Notes under the pieces: generated by a model
The model's database searches: none
What the model was told of the DNA's origin: nothing
The model's input: the letters and a program-made list of their open reading frames with translations, nothing else
In this document: piece after piece, positions 23,048 to 36,906 of the stretch
How the letters are laid out: the number at the start of each line of letters is the position of its first letter
How positions within the stretch are numbered: the first letter of the stretch is position 1
Translations under genes and position numbers: made by a program
NCBI GenBank assembly: GCA_022605955.1
Contig: JAKCOZ010000009.1
Span: forward strand, 5,084,001 to 5,148,000
DNA length: 64,000 bases
Reading direction: 5' to 3'
Origin: Rallus limicola
Taxonomy: Eukaryota > Chordata > Aves > Gruiformes > Rallidae

Positions 23048-26000
23048 TGTGACATCAGTTCTTGTGTAATTATATTTCTCTGATTACCACCTTTAAAAAA
23101 TATATTCCTGGTGTTGACTGCATTAGATAACTTACAAAAAATTATCCAATCATTTCTTTATACGCCTATTCACCACCTTCAACTGAAAATTACCACATTA
23201 AAAGCAATTTAAGAGTACCAGTGGAATTTATGCTTTTCTCCATAAATTAATTGTTTATGGAGAAAAACCCCACCACACACACACAGAGGAAAACACACAC
23301 ACTAACTTTCAATGCATCCTTGCAAGAATGCTATCACTTTTCACTTCTACAGAGAAAAGGCTGCAAAGAAATTGAAGGCTTTGGCTTTCACTACAAACAC
23401 AGTACAAATATCCAATACCTAACTGTCACAGAGAGTAAAAACTGGTTTGGGCTTAAATTCCCTGCGATATTAGTGCCCTCTAGTGCAAAAGTGATTATAA
23501 ATCGGGTTTCACAGCTCTACATTCATACTAAGTTTGAGTGACTGCTTCCAAAGTTGCTATTATTTATGAATTTCACTTCTAGGTTTGTAGCTCAGAACTA
23601 TTACAGCGTCTATAAATAAATGGAGAAGGAAAATCACAGGTAATATACCAAATGACAAAATAGCATTACATCATCTCATACCTAAGACCTCTATGTAATG
23701 AAATAAACAAAAGTAAACCAAAAAGCTGTAACTCCAAGTGACCTAAACCAGGTATGTCAGATTTTCGCCTTCCAAGTTTGTGTAACTGCAATATTTAAAC
23801 AAAATATCTTCAAAAAAACCTAAGCAGTGACTTCAAAGTGTCACTGTAGAAATGCAATACAGAAAGGAGGGCAACTGAAAGAGCCAGCCATGTTGCAAGC
23901 TTCAGCCAAACCCTACAGCTTCTACATGGTTCTGGGTATTAGCAGTCCCCACCCAAGCTGCACTGACCCATACTTTTGCAGTTCGGAACAAGCATCCACA
24001 TTCTACCCTTTCTTGGTTTGTTTTTTTAAAAAACTGATGGGAGTGTCTCAGATGTGACATTCTACTTCAACATTGTAATCCCAGCCCACACACTGTAATT
24101 TGCTTCCTCCACTAAAAATACACTCGTTCAAAATGATACACTTGTCCCAATTTAATCTTCCTTGCTAAAAAACCTAGCCTTTAAAAATCTGTATCTTGCT
24201 AACTGTTGTAATTGCAAGGAAAACTCACGCTTTACACAATTTCATCCTACTACATTTGCTTTCTACAATACAACTAGGGGCAATCTTAAACACCTATTTG
24301 ACAGATGTGTCTTACTTCAGTTGTCATCCCCTCTAAGTATAGGGAAGGGGAACAAGGGGAAAATTAGGGAAGAAGTTTTTCTGAGCAAGGAAAAATGACA
24401 ACTAAAGTTGTTTGGTTTGTTTTTTTTTGTGGAGGAATTTGGATGGTGCTACTTAAAAAAAAAAATACACCCATCATAGAAGCCTCATATGCCTACAGGA
24501 GTTGGCAGAGCCACTTCGTATCTAAGAGTAAGCCAATTCCTCTATAAGTAACTGGGTTAAAGCCCAGTTTCTTGACAGTTAGTCTCGCATAACCCACAGG
24601 CAGCAACCAGCAACCCAGACAGCACGCTCACCCCCTGCATTTCCTTACACAGTATCTCAACCCTTGGTCCCTTAACATAACAGCTCTGGTTTCGTGAGTC
24701 ATTATGAAGTTTGATTGCACCTGCCCCGCATTCCAAGCGCCAGACAGGCACTTACTCCTGTGCTGACTGAACGCAGCACATGCTTATTCACCTACCAGCA
24801 GGCTAAATGGAATGGGTGGGCCTGGCCACTGTTAGGGCTTTCCACCTTAGAGAAGCATGCCCTCCATGCACACTGACGTGCACACTGATTTTACTGATTG
24901 CAATGGTAATTGCAAGAATATGAGAACTCTGTTCCTTAGTCAAGTATGGCTGAAGTTGGCCACCATGCCAAGAACATACTCCTAACAAAGCACAGAAAAG
25001 TTTCCTCCAAAAAGTAGACTTGAAAGTTCCAGAATTTGCAACATTTAAAATGTGCTTTTGAAAGCTGCATTGCACATGAGAACATCACCGCTCCCGTAAC
25101 GATGACAAGTCACAGCAACCATTTGGGTCAGTGTATTATTTAAGACAAATACAGAAAAAATCCCAACACGGGAACAATTAACTCATTTGCTTGTCAGAGT
25201 GCCCTTCTGCTCAATACCAAAATAACAGTAAACAGCAATACCGGCAAGCGACCAACAGCAGAGCTGTTCAGAACACAGCTAGGTATGTGGAACAACTCTG
25301 ATCACGCTGCAATAGCGAGTCACACGGCTTTTGCTGCATACCCTGGATAGCCAGTTAACAAAACCTCAACTACACTCAGTGATTTTAATTTCAGCCTGTT
25401 TCTCCTCATCAGTTTAATAAATGCCTTTGTACTCAAAGGAGCGGACCTGAGAGTGGTTTATACAGTGTGTAACACATTGAAGCATACACTTATGCAAACC
25501 TGAAGCCCGGGCACACTACATAGCACCTTCCCACCTCTTCATGCCACGCATACTGTACAGTAAAAATCAAACTAAAAATACTGATAAAAAGTTTCATCAT
25601 ACCCAAAGAATGAAAGAGCATAAACTACGCAAGGTCTGGTGCCTTCAATGGGTCTCAGTTCTTCTGCAAACTCACCTAAGGCTGTACTGGAGGATCATTC
25701 CAGTACAGCGGCCAACTACAAACCCACAAAACGGAAGGCAGCTCAGTGCAGACAAGCAAGGGCCACATGCCCAGAAGCTCAGGGACTAACATGGGGGTGA
25801 CTGACCACAGCTGTTGCAAAGAAATAGACTTTATCAGCACAAAGACAACCAGACAGTGGCCTTTGTTTTAGATAAACAGCTCTGCCAGTTGAGCAGATCA
25901 ACTGACTGTATGACAACTGAGTGAATCAAGTGAGTGGTGTAAATGTTCCTCCCTGAGTTCATTAAAAAAAGTCAGTGTCTCCCTCTGTTAGCTAGGGCAG

Positions 26001-29000
26001 GATGGGGGAGTGAATAGTGACTCAGCCCAGCAGAGTACAAGAACTAAATAACCAAGAAAGAAACTTTGAGATTAACAGGCTTGAGCTGGCTTCACCCCCA
26101 TATTCCTTCCTGGCAACAGCGGATGCCCAACATCGTGGCAGTGAGTGTGTTTCTAGAGACCAGGAACAGGGACCACCTTGGTATTATGTTTGAACTAAAG
26201 CAACTGCAATATACATTTTAAAGCTCAGTTTAGATTGCATTTGTGATTCCACTGCAATTTGTATCTTTACTATATCAGAAATCCTCTATAACATCTATCT
26301 TCAAACAATAAATTTAATATTAAACATTACACCCTCCGTGTGTGGAATATTTAAAATTCACTAGTGAGAGAGCATTGGACTCCAACCCATGCCTAACAGC
26401 ACACCTAAGGCTGACTCCCCTCCACAGCAGAACCCAGGAATATCCTTGTCTCTGCTTGGGTCAAACACTATCCCAATAATCTATTGTTCGAACAGCATTT
26501 TAAAAGATGACCCTAAAATACATTAAAAACTTCCAGTCCAGAACAGTACGAAATGTAGAATAAACACAGTCACAGTGTCATTTGCAAGAGTAACAATGAC
26601 CAATATCCTCTGTGTTCTTATTCATCATGTCAGTACAAAGCGTCATCTGTTTCAGTCCCAGGTCCCCATGAAGAAAACAGCTGTGCCTTGCATGGATTAT
26701 GTTCAACTATGAATGCAGAGTCACTACCAAACACTCAGGGACCAGTGAACAGTACGAAGAAAAAAAATGGTTCCATAACAGTCAACCGGAGGCACACGAT
26801 CTTGTGGAACCTCTCATTGGTGTTTTGACAGAATAAAAAGCCACTTTTTTCTAAACAAGGAAGAGAAGTGTATTAGGCTTTACTGAATCTTCATTCCCCC
26901 ATGCACAGTACAGCCTGGCTGAATTCAACTATCTCACACCAAGACCTCCAGACACTTCAGTGAAATCTTAGACCCACTGACTGAATTGTAATTCTGGATT
27001 CAAAGAACTTAATCTAGTTCTTTGATTCTTAGTTAGAAGGGTTGTTTTTTCAAGCACTGCCTGGCACTTTCTATATTAGCATTGCTTTTAACCACTAAAC
27101 ACAAGCTTCAATGAAAAAAGAAAGCAAGTCCTCCAAGCAATCATCACATTTGCGTAACATGCACCAAATCAGGTCCTTCTACCTGGAAGTACTTTGTGAA
27201 ACCACTTCAGAATCTTCGATACCTCACAGACTCTTTGATCAGAACTTCTTAAATACAAGACAGGATGATTAATCTATAGCTCCTTACCACACAGCTACAG
27301 GAAAAAGCCTCTAGAACAATTACTACTTTTGCATGCTGTGATTCCTACCTTACATGAGAAGCTTGTGGGTTTGTGTGCTGGGTTCCTGTGCGCTCCCCCC
27401 TCCACCAGCAGTTTGAGAGAAAATCTCTAAATCTCTCCACTAAAAAGTCACCACAATATGTCCAAAATAAATCAAACAATACTAAAAACACGGCAATATT
27501 AAGATGCTGCCACTTCAATACATTATCCAGGTACTTTTTCCTTTATCTCTGAGAGATGTACAGTTATGAAACACCTTTTAGTCTGATTCTTGGGTTTTGG
27601 TTGTTCAGTATGAACAGAATCTGGATTATACCTCCCGTAAAAGCACTATAGAGATGTTTGGAGACTCACTTTGGTAGCGTGCTGCACCTTGAGCAAGTGG
27701 AGGTAAGAGGAAATTCTGCTGGCCCAACATACCACACAAACCAAACAAACCCCACTTAAGCACAAAGGCAGCAAGGAATAAGCAACAGGACAAAGAATAT
27801 TTAGACAACTATCAAAACTGTTCTCATGTCAAACCTGATTGCACTTTTCAAATTATATTCTTCTGTTTTACACTCAACCCACCAAAAAAAAAACAACCCT
27901 AACTAGGCTACTACACACTGTAATACAGATAGTATGTGCACAACATAAGAAATAAGCCACCTAAACTCATCCTTTAATCCAGTTTTCAGTAAGCATGGTA
28001 ATACTAGGAAGTCATGTAAGATAGCAAAACTGATAAAAATAGAAACTTCAGCAACAGAGATGAAGAAAGCTCAAACAACTTAATGTAACTCCATTCCCTG
28101 CAGGAAATTTATTACTGAAGATAATAAAATCCTAGACCCAAGATTTCATGTACTCCAAAACCCCTAGTCAGGTGCAGGAACCTTGGCAAACTATTTTCTA
28201 AGGTGCCACCAGCAAAGACTGAGATGAGTTGCTAATAGAAGACACATACAGTGTCCAGACCTGATGAGAACAGAGATGATACAGAGCACAGTATTTATTA
28301 GAACAGGAAGAGATTGCCAACTGTAAATAAACATGTATTGTAAGTTTTGCAAATACAGGAAAGCAATAGAATACAGGACAAATAAAAATATTTGATGGAC
28401 AGAAGAGTGAAAAATTCAAGGCAATCAATAAGGGATCATTTCAGTTCACCCCTGTAAAATTTCTGCTGTGAGCTCCAGCACATCAGTTGGAACTGCCTGC
28501 CACTAATGTTGCAAGCATGAAGCAGACATACAAATTCAAAATGTTTCCATTAGTTATGGAAAAATACTACCTCCAAAACATTATATGAGAGACTGATGCT
28601 GTAGTCTATGCAGTTCTGGTCACCTGGCTTCCAAAAGATTTAACTGAATATATGCAGAGAAGGGGTTCTCTGAATAGACTCCACTGCACAAGCAGAAATC
28701 AGTAGACCTCAGCTTACTTGTGCTACCAAACTGAAATCTGCATGAGGATACACTTGTCATGTTTTAATATCAGGAGGACAAACCAAAAGTATGGATGAAA
28801 CGTAAATTTATGCTCAAAAATCAGAATACAACTATTGGATCCTTGAACAGTTCCCAGAAAACAGTATCAAAAGCAAAACACCCGCAGCTGCTTAAGTTGA
28901 TAGCACCTCCTTCCTGAAAGAAATAGTGTCATATGGTGCCTGCATCAGCAGTGGAGCTAACCCAGCAACACAGGCTCCTTTATCTTTGGTTTGATTAGTT

Positions 29001-29263
29001 CTGCTGCAAGCTCGAAGCACTTCTATACTCACAATTCAAGCACTCAAAGCTATGTCACACATCTACTCTTTTCCTAAGCATCTGTTGCACAACAGGCACA
29101 GTACTATCAGCTGTTAAAGCTCCAAGACAGATGAAATGAGAATACACAAAATAGCAACAAACAGAACAAAACCATGTTTTGTTAGGTTTGACAAGAAGCT
29201 TTTAAATTATATAAAAAAAAGCAGCTTCAATTAAACATGGCCCTCAATTTAGAGTCTCTTTTC

Positions 29264-29292
29264 CTACCCTAGAAATTGCCTTTCTAGGGTAG
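29264..29292. repeat. Perfect 12-bp inverted repeat (hairpin)
   Basis: CTACCCTAGAAA / TTTCTAGGGTAG with a five-base TTGCC spacer in intron 1. The stem is fully complementary. It is too short for a typical microRNA precursor and the flanks do not extend it. Confidence 0.9.
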
Positions 29293-29454
29293 TGGAATTA
29301 TTATTGTTTTTTAAATAAATACCCACAGAGCACTTCCACTGTCACACATGTGCTTACATTCTGGACACAAAATCATCTTACTGCTGCTTTTATGCATGTT
29401 AGTGTCTGATTTCAGGGACAGTAGGGGAGAAATAAGACAGACAGGTAACATTGA

Positions 29455-29522
29455 TAGAATATACCAAGCTGGAAGGGACCAAGAAGGATTATTACCACCT
29501 TAATGTTGGAGTTGGACTTAAT
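29455..29522 (-). mobile_element. Possible CR1 3'-end remnant
   Basis: ATAGAATATACCAAGCTGGA followed by AGGGACC resembles the antisense CR1 terminus (ATAGAATCATAGAAT then GGTTGGAAGGGACC), but decays quickly after it. A short match, so uncertain. Confidence 0.4.
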
Positions 29523-32500
29523 TAGTAAGGCTCTGTCTCATTCATATCTTACTCAATTTCCAGCTATCAAAACCCCTTCTTCATGGTACTCCAGTATCCA
29601 GCGCTCTCCTCTTGAATCTCAAGAGCTGATATAACTTGTAGCTTCCATTTCCAGAAAAAAACCCACAAAAATTCAGAACAGTATCCTTCTCCAGGGTATG
29701 AGCTACTTGTTTATCAAATACTACTACAAAAATAAAACTATTAGCTCAGCTTGTAATCAGCTTACAGCCACAAGTTCAGCTCAAAGTGGAAGGTTTTTAA
29801 CATTAATTACACACAAATAGGAAGGAGCTCTTTACCAGTCTGACCGCCACCATTTAAAAGCCAGCTATACTCAGTGGACTGACTCATAGCCAAGAGTTAA
29901 CCAGCACTAGCATGGGTACACAGCTGCAAGCAGCAGCAGATCCTAGCCCTCACACGGGATTCAAGCAGAATGAAAGCAGCATTGCCGGTAACAGACACAG
30001 TAAGCCAAAAAAATGCACACATGCTACTTCAGTTTAGCCCAGGGTTGTACAAGGTTTGCTTTCTTCTAACAAGAGGTGTCTCCAGCAGAGTTTGAACATT
30101 AAAAGACAAGATGTAGTTCACTAAGTTAATCACTTAATCATACAAGAACTCAAGAAGTCAGTGCTCACAAGCTACTTACAAATTGCCAGGTTCCCAGAGC
30201 CCGCTTCTTCAGAGATGCTGTGCCTTGTGGCTCTTTACGAGGCACGCTGCATGTGCAAACATTTTATTCCTTCATCTTACAACCTCTGTCAGAACAGACT
30301 GAACATCTAATGTTATGATGTATGGTTTGTTTTTCCTCCCATATGCCAAAAGGGTAAGCATTAAGGAACCAAAATTATGTTAGCAGAGAAAGTACATCAA
30401 ATATAATAAGGTTTTGCTCTCCTTGATCTCCCTCTCCACAACTCAAGCCTACGGATAGTTTAGCTTGTTTCAGTAACCTTTTTTTAAACATTGAAGAAAA
30501 AAAAAAAGCCAGGTGTGCAGAATAAGGAACCCCAAACACACAAGCCAAGAGAAATCATAACCTAGAGAAATTTGTTAAAGATAGGAATTGCTAATATTTA
30601 CATGCATAAATCGTAGAAAGAGAGAAATGAAAATAAATAGGAATTATTTAAACTAGAAGCAGATATTTTAATTAATTAGCCAGTTTTAAAAGATGATAAC
30701 CTTTCCACAATTGGCTTTCCCAAGACCCCCACTAGATGAACATGAAGCTATCAGTTTTGTTTGCAAACGAGTAGAAAATAATGAATGCCATGTTGATTAT
30801 TTGATGCTCAGTTTGCAATGGGTGAGGTGTGGGGGCAAGGTATCAGTAGAACTAAGGAAGAACACATCCATGGACAACACTGACCAGAAAAGCCACACTT
30901 AAGAGCACGTAGCTGCAGAGCACTGAATGCTGCTAGCATAAGCTTCAAGATCCAGATAGTCTTTTCAGAGGTGCTTGGATCCAGTTTTGCTTCTTTTCTG
31001 GAAAATGCAAACACCAAGTAGGGAAGAATTACTATAGACTGCATATCAGCAAGAATATCACCATGCTCTCAGTGTGAAAATGCTCTAGAAGCTTCCTTCT
31101 ATATTCCAGGGGGGGTGGGGTGGGGGCATTGTGTGGTGTTTGTTTTGTTTTAAAATAAAGCACAAGTAAAAATTCCAGCAGAAAAGAAACTTGAAGAAAA
31201 TCATTGTAATGATCTACAAACAGACCCATGTGGATGACAACACCTTGTCTCAGAACAAAAGTAGTACTTCACAGGAAAGATATTCAGGAAATTATTTAAA
31301 TATGATTCTCTGTGCCACTGCACACTTGCAAGCTTTGAAACAGCAGCACAACTGACAGCATGAGCTTTGTTACTGTCCTTAGGCTACAGGAACTCTGTCA
31401 CCAATCACTGCCACAACTCACCTGCCAAAAGCATATGTAAGAAAAAACAATGATGCAAAGTGAGACTGAGGATCTGAGCTGAGTATTTTGTGTAACCCTA
31501 CACATCACAGGTGGACATAAAGAAAATTCAAGCATCCAGGCAACTCACTGAGTAATCTAACATGCTAGAGACAAAACTGTGAATGGCCAAATGAAGATGA
31601 TCAAACCATTTAATATATTTTTAACAAGCCAGATATTACAAAGTACCAACTGTTGCTGAGTAACAGCCTCCAAAACTACAGATTTAAAGACTCAGTGTAT
31701 ACTCCTGCTTCAGCAGCACACTTTCTGTGCACAATAAGACAAAAAGATTTACATTTTGGGAAAACATAAAACTCCTCCTACATCAAATGTCTTGACTTTC
31801 TCACTCAAAAAGTGGAATCCAAGAAAGGATCTTTCTTGAACAATACACATATCTTGGTCCATTTTAAAAGTCAGCTTTCAGAGACACAAGTGAGGTCTTT
31901 ATCAATAGTACCTGTGATGACAACATTTCAACAGCATTCTCTATAATTATTCTTTTTTTAACTTCATGCATCTATAGGGAAGTTCACACCGTTGCTATAG
32001 AAATGGTGCTAAAAGGAAAAACTAACAGCACATGAATTATCTACATTTAGTATGCCAAATATTCTGTGGAAATACAATAGACATTTGGGGAAGAGATCTG
32101 GATTTTCTGCCTGTGCTACTATCCCCTGTATTTGTTTGTGAAAGTGTGCCAAGCTCAGTGTATCCAGCTTCTACAAGCAAACAATAGACAAACAAGCTAG
32201 CCATCCATCCAACCATCCACATCTTTCCCACATTTGTAATCCACTTGAGAAGAACCTCAGTAAATCAGGCAACTGATGAGACACCTTGTAAAGACCCAAA
32301 TATTAACAGTTTAATATTAAATACTTTTCTTCACTTGAGACCAGTTGCTAACTGATGACACCTAAGAAAGCACAATACAGAAACTGCACAAATCCAACTT
32401 AATTGGCACAAACACAGGACTTCAAACATTTAAAACAAGGTTACAACATCCATTTGGTTTGAGAACCACCAGATAAATCCACTGAGGGCTTGTCAGCTGG

Positions 32501-35500
32501 CCCAGCCCAATGGCAATGACCTAGTCAAAGCTCCTGAAACTGGAGTCCAAGAATATGTTTGCTTCAGCTGAAATAGTTTCAAGTGAACCTTTCCATGAAG
32601 GAGGGCAGTATATATTTAAGATGGTACAGGATTTTTTCTTATAATCATAGCAGAAACTTGCAGTAGATTGCATGGGATTTATCTGAAGGCCTGGCATTCT
32701 GGTATACTACCTTATTTCTTGTGCACTAATAACTGAATCACCAAAAAGCCCCCTAAATGTGATTTCAGGTAAACAGCATAAATGAGAGCCCCTCTGGAGC
32801 TATTTCAAAGCCATCTATCTACATTATTGATGAAAGGATCTACTCTAAAGAAGGAATTACATAATAAATATCTACAGTTTGTAGAACTTGTATAACTGAT
32901 GTTGAATATGCTGTTTTCCAGCAGACATCAAAAAGCTGCTTAGCTGCAGCACAAGCATTCATCTGAAAAGCATAGCTGGCAAAGCACAAGATCCAGTTAT
33001 GCAAAACACATCCATATACCTCTAATGGTAATAAAGGCAAGCCTCATTCTTGCCACAAAACAAGGGAAGAGACAAACTACAGGGGAAGGATTAATGATAC
33101 GGTTTTTTACAGCACATGTGACAACTTCAAACTAACCAGAGACCAAGGAAATCAATTTCCCAAATGGCTTCCTAAGGAGGTAGAGGCACATTATTTTGTT
33201 TGAGCGCCACATTTCGGACTGGGAATGCAAAAATCATTAACTGCTAAAAGGATGCATATATCCTTTTGCTCTACATGGGATGCAATGACAATATGGTCAA
33301 CCAGCCAGGAAAGGAAGACACAGAATTGGGCACAAGGCACACATGTATGCATAATGGTGGCTGGCCTGCAGGGTTTGACAGGCACAGAAAAGTTGTAGGC
33401 ACTTAAGCGAAGTGAGAACATGTTCAAAGCAGGGACAAGCATTTTCTTCCACATCTCACAGAAAGCAGGGGATATCCTGCAATTTTTGTATGCTTCTAAA
33501 GAGCACGACAACTGCTGACAGAAGAACAGCATTTACCTGTCCTTTTGGTATTTAGGAGTCAAGTCCAGGTCATTTACCCCACCCAGAAAGATTCCAGTAT
33601 GCCTTTGATACAGTCTATCAAGCAGGATTTTAAAGATTATTCCAGCACTATAAACTCAACACAGTAAGTTCACAAGGGATATCCTATCCAAATTCTACTT
33701 GGATACTTGAGAAATTCAGTGGATGACCTGGGTAATCATTCCTCAAGCATATCCTTCAGGTTATGAAATGCAGCTGTGTCCATTTCTGTCAAAGCAGAGG
33801 ATGTATGCATTAAAAATTTATTTAAGTGGCTATATGTGCAAGCTGAAAAATCAGGTCCAAGAGCAATGGCAGCAATTGGCAGTACACAATATAATCCTGA
33901 TAAAAACATTTGGAGGATAACAGTCTTTTGAATGCAAATATACAGATTTACAGCAGATAACACTAGTTCTTAAGGAATTCCCATTGTTTACAGTTCATTT
34001 AACTAAAAAGAAAATTACATTTGTCTTTGTGTTAATCTTTTAGCAAATAAAAAGTAAATCTAGAATGCTACAATGCAAGAAAGTCCACACCACGAGATAG
34101 GAGGGTATCGCCCTATGTGACTATTCAGTGATGTTAACTATCTTGAAAAGGCTCATAGACTGACACCTTCAAAAACACCAAAACAAAAAACCCAGTATAA
34201 ACTGCTGCCTCAGTTGGTACTAACAGCTGAACTCCCTAATCTTAGCACACTGATTAGAAAATGCTTTGCTTTCCTGTCTTGGCTCTCCAAACCCATCAAA
34301 CTGGTACAACAAAGGAATAGTGCAAATCTTGGAAATCACAGTGAGAACCAAAGCAAAGATCCCCAGATCCTAAACAGCCAACCGGGCAAGCTTTTATTTC
34401 TCTGGCAGTTTCTGGAAGAAAACCTTGCGGGAGTTCTGTCCTGAAGTTCGCACAGAAGTCTTTGCCCACGCTTCTACAGGGAGGGGATCTTCTGTCCCAG
34501 ACTATTCAATAGGACTAGCTTACTCTTAAGAAACAGAGATTGGCCATTCTGGGCAAACCAATGAAAGATAATTCTTCACCTAAATGAAAATGCAACACTT
34601 CTTTGAGACTCTGTCATGCCCCATATTGTAGCCTTAAGATTTTTAGTTTAAAAATAGTAATAATAATTCAGCCACCCAAATAAATACAGGGCTTGGCCCA
34701 AGACAAGCATTTTTGCTGCCATATAAGACTCACCTTGAATAGAAAGAAAAACATGAAAAAAGAGAACTGAAAGGGTCTGAGGAACAGTTTTTAAATATTT
34801 GAAACAAGTAGCCTAAATTACAATTGGGACAAGGATTCGGTAACACTTTATTGACAGTACACCATCCTTGGCCTGGAGGTACATTTCTTACAGTGACACA
34901 TTTCCTTGTAAGTGGACACTACACACCAAACAGGGAGTAGACTAGCTTGAAGCAATGAAAACATCCCAGTGAAGAGAAAGCTGTGCTGGGAAAACAAACT
35001 GAGCTGGGAGAGCTGGACAGGGAACCCAATTGCCAACAGGACATTTGCGTGCCCTGCAGAGGCTAGCCACAGCCCCTGGGCTGCCAGATGGAGAACACTG
35101 CCGTGCAGAACCATGTGCTTTTATATTCTACACTATTTAGACATTTTTAATGCCTATTTCTCGTGACTTTAAGACATGTTACCTTATCACTGCAACATTG
35201 TGTAAAGGAGTGAATTTGATTCCTGGTTGAGAAATGGTATAGATTTGCAATTCCAGCAGGTATTCTTTGATGACATACAAGATACGCTAAAATACTTTGA
35301 GGCAGTATTTTCAAAGAGTTCTACTAATAAGCTGTCTTTGCTATGACTCCCAGGTATACTCCCTAAAGTATTCTTATTCTCTACCTTAAGGAAAACACAA
35401 AAGACATTAACAATCTAATTAAAACAGCATGTAGGTTCAAAGAGAAAGAAGTATGTCCAAATACACTGATCAAGCAGAATCAAACCATGCAATAGCTTCA

Positions 35501-36202
35501 TTTCTTGCTCCCTTGATGATGTGAATTTTCTATGTATTTTTTAGATTCCAAAGAGATTAGATAAACATTTATAAAGCTTGAGATCCATCTGAACATGTTT
35601 AAATCTCCTCTTATTTCCTTCTAGGAAGATTTGGTAAAACTTGGCCTCAAGCCTCCAACAAAAAACCCATTCTGTTTCATAACAAATGCAACGCAGATCC
35701 TGCAGAATAGTGACAGAAAGCTCTTTTTAAATGCTTCACTTCAAGCAGTCAACCTCTGGCATAGGTATGTTCTCCTAGCAAGGAAAAGCAACAGTGTGAT
35801 GGGTTCTCAGCCCAAAGATGCTATTCATGTGGCCTTTCCCCTCCAGCATTAATGAGCACCAGAGGTAGCTCACAGTCCATTTTGTCCTTCCTGAAAAAAC
35901 AACAGAGAAAAGCAAGACTGCCAAACATGCATACACAGGTTCAGAGGAAAGAAAGCCCACAGACTCCAGAATAAGCAATGAAGTGTACTAGCCATAGAAG
36001 GCAATAATCCAGGAAAGAAAAGCTGTGACCTCTTACATTGTGAGAGAGTCCAACAAGCAAGGTAGGCAATCACAGAGGGGCAGAAGCAGAGAGAGAACAC
36101 ACAACCCCTATCCACACCAACTTCTCCTAGCCCTGCTGCATCTTTCACTAAAGGTCTTCATGTGTCTTGATACGTGGTGATACTGCAAAGCTTCGTTGTG
36201 TC

Positions 36203-36240
36203 ACCACCTGTGAGAAACTGGTACCACCTGTGAAAATCTG
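36203..36240. repeat. 20-bp-period imperfect tandem duplication
   Basis: ACCACCTGTGAGAAACTG and ACCACCTGTGAAAATCTG occur 20 bp apart in intron 1. ACCACCTGT carries an E-box (CACCTG) that is thereby doubled. Confidence 0.8.
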
Positions 36241-36871
36241 AACTATACCAAATTTGACAAAACAAATTAATACATGGGTATTTCTGCAGTTCAGAAGAAA
36301 AAAACAAATAAATTCAGATCTCTTAGTGTTGTCTCAATTGTTCATATTGATGAACCTGGCTTTAAAAAAAAAAAAGTAGTTTTCCCATCCTAAGCTACCC
36401 AGGAAGCGAGTTGCCTCTTACCTGCTAAAAGAATGGCCAGAAAAGCCAATACCTTGGCTGCACTTTGGATATACTCTAGTTTTTTAGTTGTTACAATATT
36501 TGGCTTGCCAAGTTGGTGAGGATCACTGTGGTCATTAATGTGATTTAAATAGAGAGGAGAGCCAGCCACATCATAAACAGAATATGAGCACCTTACCATT
36601 GAAATACCACTGAAGTCACTAGCCACAACATGTTTAGTGTGTTCCTGGAGGGTGGCATACTTTCCAAAGAGCTTTATCACTTAAAAGCTGAGCTATTTTA
36701 ATAAGCTACACAAGCTTATCTTCTACTACCTCCAAGACAACAGAGCAAAAATAACCAAAGCAAAAGCAACAAGCACAGCCAGCAACTTAAATGCAATAGT
36801 GTCATTTACAGGACTGTTCTGAACTAAAAATCTAGGGTGGGTTTGTTGGTTTATTTTTTTGTTTTTTGGTT

Positions 36872-36873
<2 letters not shown>

Positions 36874-36901
<28 letters not shown>
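36874..36901 (+). repeat. Poly-T run, 28 bases
   Basis: T28 preceded by a T/G-rich stretch (GGTTTATTTTTTTG and GGTTGG). On the minus strand this is A28 with an A/C-rich continuation. It could be the tail of an old retroposed sequence on the minus strand, but the neighbouring sequence is not recognised. Confidence 0.85.
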
Positions 36902-36906
<5 letters not shown>

